Assembly (NCBI GenBank): GCA_937901165.1
Contig: CALCGS010000140.1
Span: 1-6,638 of the forward strand
Direction: 5' to 3'
DNA: 6,638 nucleotides
DNA from: an uncultured Alphaproteobacteria bacterium
Lineage (GTDB): Bacteria; Pseudomonadota; Alphaproteobacteria; Rs-D84
Part shown: one piece after another, positions 1-4,999 of the stretch
How positions within the stretch are numbered: position 1 is the stretch's first letter
Layout of the letters: every line of letters begins with the position of its first letter
The notes under the pieces: generated by a model
Seen by the model: only the letters and a program-made list of their open reading frames with translations
Databases searched by the model: none
Told to the model about the DNA's origin: nothing
Program-made: the position numbers and the translations under genes

Positions 1-465
1 CCTGCAATGAGAAAACAGGGGCACGGAAGAATCATCTGCTTCAGCTCTATCGGAGGCCTTATGGGACTTCCTTTCCAAGGCCTCTACAGCGCCAGCAAGT
101 TCGCCATAGAAGGATATTGCGAAGCCCTCCGTCTTGAAGTGCGTAAATTCGGAATAGATGTAATTGTAGTCGAGCCCGGTGATTTCGCCACCAGCTTCAC
201 TGCTCAAAGAAACAAGGTTTCAGATCCTCAGGCATTCGAGGTTTACAAGACTTACGCACAGTCCCTCTCAAGCATAGAACACGATGAAACTACTGGGCTC
301 AAGCCTGAATATCTCGCTCGGAAAATCAGCAGAATCATCAATTGCCGCCGTCCGAAATACGCTTATGTGATTTCTACTTTCGAGCAGTGGCTCTCCACCT
401 TCCTGAAAAGAATCCTGCCGGCTCGCTGGTTTGCAGCCATCCTCAGCAGTTACTACAAGCTTTAG
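1..465 (+). CDS. SDR family oxidoreductase, C-terminal part (5' end outside window)
   Basis: This is the C-terminal 154 residues of a classical short-chain dehydrogenase/reductase, a family of cytosolic NAD(P)(H)-dependent oxidoreductases. The reading frame is open to base 1 (Pro-Ala precede the first Met), and that Met sits in the stretch just before the catalytic strand, so it is internal and the Rossmann N-terminal half with the TGxxxGxG cofactor motif lies upstream of the window. Counting from the Met at base 7, the catalytic Ser is S14 (in FSSIGG), the YxxxK motif is Y27-SAS-K31 with the usual 13-residue Ser-Tyr spacing, and the PG motif after the sixth strand is P57-G58 (VVEPGDFATSF). 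The C-terminal tail (LKRILPARWFAAIL) is typical of subfamilies acting on lipid or hydrophobic substrates, but the substrate cannot be inferred. Base composition matches the Bacteroidota-like left part. It is convergent with the next gene, 36 bases away. Confidence 0.93.
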   Translation, partial: PAMRKQGHGRIICFSSIGGLMGLPFQGLYSASKFAIEGYCEALRLEVRKFGIDVIVVEPGDFATSFTAQRNKVSDPQAFEVYKTYAQSLSSIEHDETTGLKPEYLARKISRIINCRRPKYAYVISTFEQWLSTFLKRILPARWFAAILSSYYKL

Positions 466-501
466 GGCAAGTCGGCACTGACAGGCCGGTAAGGGTTATA
501 T

Positions 502-1179
502 TCACTGAATGTACTTGTCAATCAAGGCAATTGTGCTGTTGATCGTATTTTTGATTTCAGAAGAACTGTGCATCATTTGCAGCCGGCTCAGTTCACGCAA
601 GTATTGTTTTCCCTCCTTGGAGCTGGTGATGGCGTCCCATAATTGCACGGCTGTGACATTGTCGTTTGCCAATACGTCTTTGGCCTTGCCCTCCAGGGCT
701 TCCTCAAGATATTTGCTCCTGCGCTCGTGATAGAACCTCACAACGGCCATCTCGTCCGAGATCGCCCCATAAGTATGGATAATTTCCAAAGAGAGGTCCA
801 GTTCTTTTATTTTCGTAAACAGGCTTGAGGTTTTCAGCAGTTCAAGAGCGTCATCCGCGTGGGTAATCTCGAAAACAGTGAGAGGAACATTGCAATATGC
901 CGCCATCGAATCTTTCGGGGCTTGATCATAACGGCCTTCATACCTGATAAGGAAATGGGCGGCTTCGGACAATGACACCAGAACTGAATCGGAGTATCCG
1001 ATATATGTCATATTGTCCTGCAGTTCGTTCTTGACCAGCATCAAGCTCCGTTTCACTTCATTCTTTTCAGAGTGCCGGTTGATAAGTCCCTGTCCGGCAA
1101 AAGTGATGACAATGCCAAGGCATACCGCCACGAAATTCATCAGATAGCCGAACCAATCTCTATCAGTCTTGTTGTTCAT
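502..1179 (-). CDS. hypothetical membrane-anchored protein, Bacteroidota type
   Basis: A 225-residue protein of unknown function. After a short polar N-terminus (MNNKTDRDW) there is one hydrophobic segment at about residues 11-30, then a charged stretch (RHSEKNEVKRS) and a mostly helical, acidic soluble domain to the end, so it is predicted to be anchored in the inner membrane by its N-terminus. The layout (one N-terminal helix followed by KxxLxxVxxEL-type helices) resembles small Bacteroidota proteins of the DUF6090 kind; that is a resemblance only, not a family assignment. The start is the ATG at 1177-1179. No Shine-Dalgarno is visible; the A-rich leader and the TATCTTTG box at 1208-1215 fit Bacteroidota expression signals. 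The ATG overlaps the TGA of the upstream minus-strand gene by 4 bases, which looks like translational coupling but is probably an accident of the junction near 1215. Confidence 0.85.
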   Translation of the reverse strand: MNNKTDRDWFGYLMNFVAVCLGIVITFAGQGLINRHSEKNEVKRSLMLVKNELQDNMTYIGYSDSVLVSLSEAAHFLIRYEGRYDQAPKDSMAAYCNVPLTVFEITHADDALELLKTSSLFTKIKELDLSLEIIHTYGAISDEMAVVRFYHERRSKYLEEALEGKAKDVLANDNVTAVQLWDAITSSKEGKQYLRELSRLQMMHSSSEIKNTINSTIALIDKYIQ

Positions 1180-2849
1180 TTTCGTTGTTTTTTGTTTCGT
1201 ATCGGTGCAAAGATACTATGATATCTCTGATTCATAGAATAAAAGTTTTCGTAATTTTGACCGCCGTATGTGTTAAAACACTGTTTTAATATTGCACGAC
1301 ATGCGGTAAAAACATCAGTGTCTTGGCGTTTGTCTATGTATTCTGCCACAATGTTTCCATCAAACATATTATTACAAGATTCAATATAATCAGAACATAA
1401 TTGATTGTTTAATGTAAGTTTGTCAGGATTTAATAAAGTTGTGTTTGCTAAATCTTTCATAGCATCGGTTAGTGCAGCATCTGCATTGATGTAACAATTT
1501 GATACAAAATCAAAACATCCTTGTTTTATTTCGTTAACTTTTGAACGTTGTGCATAATAAATATCAAGTAATGCTTTGTCTAAATAATCCGCCCAAACGT
1601 CATCTGCAATTTCGGTGCATTTATCAAGTGCAGGTTCTGCAAAAGGTTTTGTGCGTTTTTCAAATTGATTTAAAAAAGTTAAATTATTTCTAATTTTAGA
1701 TAGTTTTTGATCGGCATTATTGACCCCTTGCTTAAACTGCAATAGTTCTGCCAGTTTGTAAAAATTTTTTACCCCTTCAATAGGTTTGCCGGTTGTTGTA
1801 TCTATAAATTCACCATTGTCCAAACATTTATGATAATTTGCACCACAAATTTCTTCGCTTAAAATTGCCTGTTCTACATTAGAAAGACAAGTTGCCTTGT
1901 CATCAGTATTGTGATTTTGCCTATTTTCTATTCTAGCCAAATCTAGCATAGCATTACCTTCGTGTACTGCCGCCTTTGATGTCTTTTGTGTTTTTGTTAT
2001 AACAGCTTGTACAGTATTGCAATCTTGTTCAATAGCCATTAAATATGCATTAACCGCACGTTGTAAAGAAGTGTCGTTACAATCAGCCTGAACAGCTTTT
2101 CTGCATTGTGGATACACAACAGAATATAATTCTTGTCCATCATACATTGATAAATTTTGACCAATGTTATCAGAAAAAATATTTGATGAATCAAAAGACA
2201 TATTTATACTGTTTAAATCTGCAAATTTTTCATTTGTAACAGATGAATCCGTACCGCGTATAGAATTCATTATCGCTTCAAGTAATGCTTTGGATGCAGA
2301 TTTGTCTTTGGTTAATGCACTTTCGCCTTCGGATTCTGTGTTTATGGCAATAGCTTGTTCTTTGGTCATACCGACTATATTTAAATTTTCAGTAAAAGAA
2401 TTTAAATTATCCCCAGCTTGCTGTAAAATATCTTGCGCTTTACGTAAAGATGTTACCCTATCACTACATGAACAACGTCTATAATTATCATTTTTTAATT
2501 CGCAGAATTGGTCCATACATGTAAAAAAAGCACTTTTGCATTTTTCGTAAATTTCACCAGTACGTACATTATTAGTGTCTACTGTGGTTGCGCGCGAAAC
2601 AAGATTAGCCTTTTGATTTGTGCGTACATTTTGTTGTACAGAACGCGTGGCAGTCTTTTTTTGTGCTGTTGCTGAACGTGATACTACTTTTTTGTCTGCA
2701 AGAACATTTGTTGCCTTTCGTTCTGTATCTGTACGTACGGTTGTAGAAACGCGTTGTTGGGAATTGCCCTGTCTAATAGAACGCGAAGCGGCATACGTAT
2801 TTTCAATACATATAGCGAACAACAATAAAAAAGTTAAAGTTTTATTCAT
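1176..2849 (-). CDS. exported cysteine-rich protein with repeated C-x6-C motifs (3' end probably chimeric)
   Basis: A 557-residue protein that I cannot assign to a family. It begins with a clear Sec signal peptide (MNKTLTFLLLFAICIENTYA, likely cut after residue 20), followed by a basic Ser/Thr/Arg-rich linker to about residue 95 in which short (A/V)-(S/T)-R-(S/A) motifs recur. The mature part has 18 cysteines, an even number suited to disulfides in the periplasm or outside. Five pairs are spaced exactly C-x6-C (104/111, 335/342, 445/452, 485/492, 517/524), mostly with aromatic or aliphatic residues in the middle; an extra cluster follows the first pair (C116, C126, C128). The ATG at 2849 directly follows the hydrophobic-start context; only AAGAG abutting the ATG resembles a ribosome site. 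The last ~12 codons (1176-1215) coincide with what looks like a Bacteroidota promoter and leader, so the true C-terminus is probably different or longer. Codon use is AT-rich, unlike the genes to the left. Confidence 0.85.
   Translation of the reverse strand: MNKTLTFLLLFAICIENTYAASRSIRQGNSQQRVSTTVRTDTERKATNVLADKKVVSRSATAQKKTATRSVQQNVRTNQKANLVSRATTVDTNNVRTGEIYEKCKSAFFTCMDQFCELKNDNYRRCSCSDRVTSLRKAQDILQQAGDNLNSFTENLNIVGMTKEQAIAINTESEGESALTKDKSASKALLEAIMNSIRGTDSSVTNEKFADLNSINMSFDSSNIFSDNIGQNLSMYDGQELYSVVYPQCRKAVQADCNDTSLQRAVNAYLMAIEQDCNTVQAVITKTQKTSKAAVHEGNAMLDLARIENRQNHNTDDKATCLSNVEQAILSEEICGANYHKCLDNGEFIDTTTGKPIEGVKNFYKLAELLQFKQGVNNADQKLSKIRNNLTFLNQFEKRTKPFAEPALDKCTEIADDVWADYLDKALLDIYYAQRSKVNEIKQGCFDFVSNCYINADAALTDAMKDLANTTLLNPDKLTLNNQLCSDYIESCNNMFDGNIVAEYIDKRQDTDVFTACRAILKQCFNTYGGQNYENFYSMNQRYHSIFAPIRNKKQRK
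1208..1215 (-). promoter_or_regulatory. Bacteroidota-type -7 promoter box (TAnnTTTG)
   Basis: On the minus strand these bases read TATCTTTG, matching the TAnnTTTG -7 element used by the primary sigma factor of Bacteroidota. It lies 28 bases upstream of the ATG at 1179, giving a short A-rich leader without a Shine-Dalgarno, as is usual in that phylum. The partner -33 TTTG, expected about 17-23 bases further upstream (around 1233-1245), is absent. This is what would be seen if the native upstream sequence had been replaced immediately beyond the -7 box. Confidence 0.6.
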
Positions 2850-2861
2850 CTCTTGTTCGTA

Positions 2862-2891
2862 ATGTTAGCAAAAAAATATTTTTTATGGCAA
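2862..2891 (-). promoter_or_regulatory. possible sigma70-like promoter of the cysteine-rich protein gene
   Basis: On the minus strand, TTGCCA (2886-2891) and TAACAT (2862-2867) are separated by 18 bases. The predicted transcript would begin only about 6-8 bases before the ATG at 2849, giving a very short leader, which would fit the lack of a well-placed Shine-Dalgarno. The region is AT-rich, so chance matches are easy. Confidence 0.3.
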
Positions 2892-2929
2892 GTAAAATAT
2901 AAAAACCGCAAATGACAAATGTTTTTTTG

Positions 2930-2958
2930 TTGCAAAATAGATTGTTTGGTTGTAAAAT
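2930..2958 (+). promoter_or_regulatory. sigma70-like promoter of tRNA-Leu
   Basis: TTGCAA (2930-2935) and TAAAAT (2953-2958) are separated by the ideal 17 bases. The -10 box ends 14 bases before the first base of tRNA-Leu, so the transcript would carry a 5' leader of only about 7 bases. It is divergent from the promoter of the cysteine-rich protein gene. Confidence 0.5.
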
Positions 2959-2972
2959 AAATTTGCCTATAC

Positions 2973-3059
2973 GGGCATATGGCGGAATTGGTAGACGCGC
3001 TAGTTTCAGGTACTAGTGGTAGCAATACCTTGGAAGTTCGAGTCTTCTTATGCCCACCA
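2973..3059 (+). tRNA. tRNA-Leu(CAG), CCA encoded
   Basis: An 87-base class II tRNA that reads CUG leucine codons. The acceptor stem is GGGCATA (2973-2979) with TATGCCC (3049-3055), the discriminator is A3056 and CCA is encoded at 3057-3059. The anticodon stem CTAGT/ACTAG encloses TTCAGGT, giving anticodon CAG at 3007-3009. A long variable arm (GGT/ACC stem, 3018-3029) identifies the class, and the T-arm GGAAG/CTTCT carries the standard TTCGAGT loop (3037-3043). The D-loop keeps the usual GG pair. It has its own promoter and is followed by a hairpin terminator. Confidence 0.97.
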
Positions 3060-3063
3060 AAAC

Positions 3064-3093
3064 AAATCGAGATTTTGTCCCGATTTCGTTTTT
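3064..3093 (+). terminator. Rho-independent terminator after tRNA-Leu, possibly bidirectional
   Basis: AAATCG (3064-3069) pairs with CGATTT (3081-3086); after one A·C mismatch the stem continues with GA/TC around the loop TTTTG (3073-3077). A run of five T follows at 3089-3093. It begins 5 bases after the tRNA CCA end. On the other strand the same hairpin lies just past the TAA (3092-3094) of the lysozyme-like gene and is followed by TTTGTTTT, so it may end both converging transcripts. The T-run overlaps that stop codon. Confidence 0.6.
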
Positions 3094-4636
3094 ATCTGGT
3101 GTTCGATTTTGAAGATGTTTTTTTATGTGTTTTCGCACCAAGTGCCAATGTTGCCAATAATAATACTCCTATTTTTGTTTTCTTTGATTTTTTTTCAGAT
3201 GATTTTTTGGCAGGTGCTACTGTTTTGTCATTGGTTGGGTTTTCAAGTTGTTTTGTAACATGTTTAATTGCTTTTTTGTATATGTCATCATAATTTACAT
3301 TGATATCCTTGTTTGCAATGCCGTATTTGTTGTAATATTCCAATGCTTTTCGATAGTTTTGTAATGCTTTTTCATAATTTCCTTCTGCTTCGTATGATTT
3401 ACCAGCATTAAAACATGCCTTGGCGTATTCTTTATTGGTACCACTGCTTAAAACTTTGCGGCACATTTCAATACAGTTTGCATGTTCACCCAATTTGGAA
3501 TATGTGATTGCCATATCGTTCCACAAGTCTGGACCTGCACCACGTTTTTCTATAACCTGGATAAATAATGTTTTTGCTGTTTCATAGTCGTTTTGGTTAT
3601 ATGCAACCAATGCTTTTTGGTAAATAGCATCACGTTCGTCTAGTTTTTTAGAAGTTTCGGTTTCAATACAAAATGCCATTATTGAAGTGTCATTTATTTG
3701 TTTGCATAAATATTTAATCTGTTTGCCGTTTTTAACGGTATAACTACAAATTGTGTCTTTGATTTCTTGTGCTTTTTTGTTTGTTAATTTCCCATCGCAT
3801 ACTGCATCAAACATATCTGGACATGCGTTAATAGATGTTCCTAGATGGCAATCGACACATAAACTGAATAAATCATTACAATAATTGTCCGTGTTCAAAT
3901 AAACCAAAGCTTCGTGCATAAAACGATTTTTCCTACCATTTAATGTAATGGGATCTGTATCTAATAATGCCTGGGCACCTTTCAAAGATTTGTTTTTGAT
4001 TTCTTTGGATTTTTTGATTGAAGCTATTTTACGTGTTGCATCTAAATTGCCAGTATGAAAATAATGACTATATATTGCGGCAAATTCGTTGATTGTTAAT
4101 TCTGTTCCTTTTAAGGCATTATACAACTCTTTTAAATGTCTGCCGTTTTCCATAGAAGCACACCATCCATAAATACCATCACGAATATCAGACGGTTTGC
4201 GATTAGGAGGAATATTATTTTTATGAGTTTTTTTATAGTTTTCGCAATAATTTTTGGTTAAATCCCAATCATTAGAAGTAAAATCGCCATTTGTGGGATA
4301 ATAATATAAACCAGCCAATACCGAATTCGGAGTTGATTTTTTGCCTTGATCATGATGAAAGTCCAAGCGCCAATTTTCAGATAATATCAAAACGGGAACA
4401 CAAAGAGGTTTTGCGTCATTCCATAGTTTATCAAAACTTTCACGATCTGTTATTTTGTATGTTTTGTCTAGTGTTTTTTGTGGGGTGTTTAATTTTTCTT
4501 TATTAACTGTTTCTATTGGATCTTTTTTTATATTTGTACTACACCCCTGATTAATAGCCGATGTAGCCAGCAATCCAGCTAACCCAAGAATTTTCAGTTT
4601 GTGTGTGGCCTTTTTTAATTTAATAGAATTTGACAT
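3092..4636 (-). CDS. exported GH24 lysozyme-like protein with TPR repeats
   Basis: A 514-residue envelope protein. The N-terminus has a basic stretch and a hydrophobic signal (residues 17-28) leading to C32 in an imperfect lipobox (INQGC), so it may be a lipoprotein. Residues ~65-250 resemble GH24 (T4-type) muramidases, which cut peptidoglycan glycan strands: E87, D96 and T102 have the same spacing as the E11, D20 and T26 triad of T4 lysozyme, R90-L91 match the residues after the Glu, EFAAIYSHYFHTGN (184-197) fits the NeFdALvSfaFNxG motif, and LNGRKNRFMHEALVYL (232-247) the GLxxRRxxExxLF motif. The TIGYG turn after the Thr is not conserved, so activity is uncertain. A Cys-rich segment (C253-C323) follows, then three TPRs (about 334-437), a Lys-rich tail and a short hydrophobic stretch (489-501). 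The start is supported by AAAGGA five bases upstream. The gene is single, between two tRNA genes. Targeting to self, prey or phage walls is unknown. Confidence 0.8.
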   Translation of the reverse strand: MSNSIKLKKATHKLKILGLAGLLATSAINQGCSTNIKKDPIETVNKEKLNTPQKTLDKTYKITDRESFDKLWNDAKPLCVPVLILSENWRLDFHHDQGKKSTPNSVLAGLYYYPTNGDFTSNDWDLTKNYCENYKKTHKNNIPPNRKPSDIRDGIYGWCASMENGRHLKELYNALKGTELTINEFAAIYSHYFHTGNLDATRKIASIKKSKEIKNKSLKGAQALLDTDPITLNGRKNRFMHEALVYLNTDNYCNDLFSLCVDCHLGTSINACPDMFDAVCDGKLTNKKAQEIKDTICSYTVKNGKQIKYLCKQINDTSIMAFCIETETSKKLDERDAIYQKALVAYNQNDYETAKTLFIQVIEKRGAGPDLWNDMAITYSKLGEHANCIEMCRKVLSSGTNKEYAKACFNAGKSYEAEGNYEKALQNYRKALEYYNKYGIANKDINVNYDDIYKKAIKHVTKQLENPTNDKTVAPAKKSSEKKSKKTKIGVLLLATLALGAKTHKKTSSKSNTR

Positions 4637-4659
4637 TTTTTTCCTTTATTATTATATGT

Positions 4660-4687
4660 ATTATACCAAAAAATACTTGTGTGTTAA
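4660..4687 (-). promoter_or_regulatory. sigma70-like promoter and ribosome site of the lysozyme-like gene
   Basis: On the minus strand, TTAACA (4682-4687, one mismatch to TTGACA) and a perfect TATAAT (4660-4665) are separated by 16 bases. The predicted start of transcription is near 4653, leaving a leader of about 17 bases that contains the Shine-Dalgarno AAAGGA (4642-4647), five bases before the ATG at 4636. Confidence 0.55.
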
Positions 4688-4750
4688 AGATAAAAAATTT
4701 ACTTTACTTTTTTTGTGTTTTTATATACAATCTCGTACGTATGACTATAA

Positions 4751-4780
4751 TTGGGATATAGTTGTATGTATATGTAACTT
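4751..4780 (+). promoter_or_regulatory. possible promoter of tRNA-Ala
   Basis: TTGGGA (4751-4756) and TAACTT (4775-4780) are 18 bases apart, and the -10 box ends 10 bases before the tRNA. The match is weak. A better isolated -10 (TATAAT, 4746-4751) lies further upstream but has no recognisable -35 at the right distance. Confidence 0.3.
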
Positions 4781-4790
4781 TGTATTGTTT

Positions 4791-4866
4791 GGGGTTGTAG
4801 CTCAGTTGATAGAGCGCTACGTTCGCATCGTAGAGGTCGTGGGTTTGAGTCCCATCAGCTCCACCA
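4791..4866 (+). tRNA. tRNA-Ala(CGC), CCA encoded
   Basis: A 76-base class I tRNA that reads GCG alanine codons. The acceptor stem is GGGGTTG (4791-4797) with CAGCTCC (4856-4862); the third pair is G4793·U4860, the G3·U70 identity element of alanine tRNAs. The discriminator is A4863 and CCA follows. The anticodon stem CTACG/CGTAG encloses TTCGCAT, giving anticodon CGC at 4824-4826. The D-loop has A at position 19 (4809) where G is expected and the T-loop has U at position 56 (4846) where C is expected, so the normally invariant G19-C56 tertiary pair is replaced by A19-U56. The overall sequence resembles alphaproteobacterial tRNA-Ala(CGC). Confidence 0.96.
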
Positions 4867-4873
4867 AAAATTC

Positions 4874-4902
4874 TTAATTTTAATCTGTTTTAATAAAATT
4901 AA
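4874..4902. other. AT-only inverted repeat after tRNA-Ala
   Basis: TTAATTTTA (4874-4882) is perfectly complementary to TAAAATTAA (4894-4902) with an 11-base loop. It lies 7 bases after the tRNA-Ala CCA end. The stem has no G-C pair and is followed by A rather than T on the plus strand, so it is a poor intrinsic terminator; a role in 3'-end definition of the tRNA transcript is possible but unproven. Confidence 0.3.
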
Positions 4903-4934
4903 AAAACGCTTTTCTTGTACGATTTATTTTCTGC

Positions 4935-4964
4935 TTGCGTAAGTATGTAAAATTTTTCTATCAT
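4935..4964 (+). promoter_or_regulatory. possible promoter of the repeat protein gene
   Basis: TTGCGT (4935-4940) and TATCAT (4959-4964) are 18 bases apart, and the -10 box ends 35 bases upstream of the ATG at 5000. The resulting leader of about 28 bases holds the Shine-Dalgarno AGGGAG. If real, the gene is transcribed separately from tRNA-Ala. Confidence 0.35.
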
Positions 4965-4987
4965 TTAAGTGATTGATGGAAAAAAAC

Positions 4988-4993
4988 AGGGAG
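4988..4993 (+). promoter_or_regulatory. Shine-Dalgarno site of the repeat protein
   Basis: AGGGAG lies six bases before the ATG at 5000-5002. It fixes the start of the long plus-strand reading frame, and is a proteobacterial-style signal unlike the A-rich leader of the 225-residue protein at the left. Confidence 0.7.
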
Positions 4994-4999
4994 AAAATT

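Noticed and set aside
466..501. Possible terminator between the two convergent left-hand genes
   Set aside because: Only a 4-base stem (CGGC/GCCG) without a T-run could be found; too weak to list.
342..542. 66-codon plus-strand open frame overlapping the SDR 3' end
   Set aside because: It is out of frame with the convincing SDR sequence and runs antisense into the next gene.
2164..2862. Plus-strand open frames 2164-2484 and 2620-2862
   Set aside because: They are antisense to the cysteine-rich exported protein, which is longer and has a signal peptide.
2979..3293. Plus-strand open frames over tRNA-Leu and the end of the lysozyme-like gene
   Set aside because: The start lies within the tRNA and the rest is antisense to the Lys-rich tail of the lysozyme-like gene, hence the Phe-rich product.
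4599..4877. 92-codon plus-strand open frame covering tRNA-Ala
   Set aside because: It contains the whole tRNA-Ala gene in translation and has no start signals; the Phe/Tyr-rich composition reflects AT-rich intergenic DNA.
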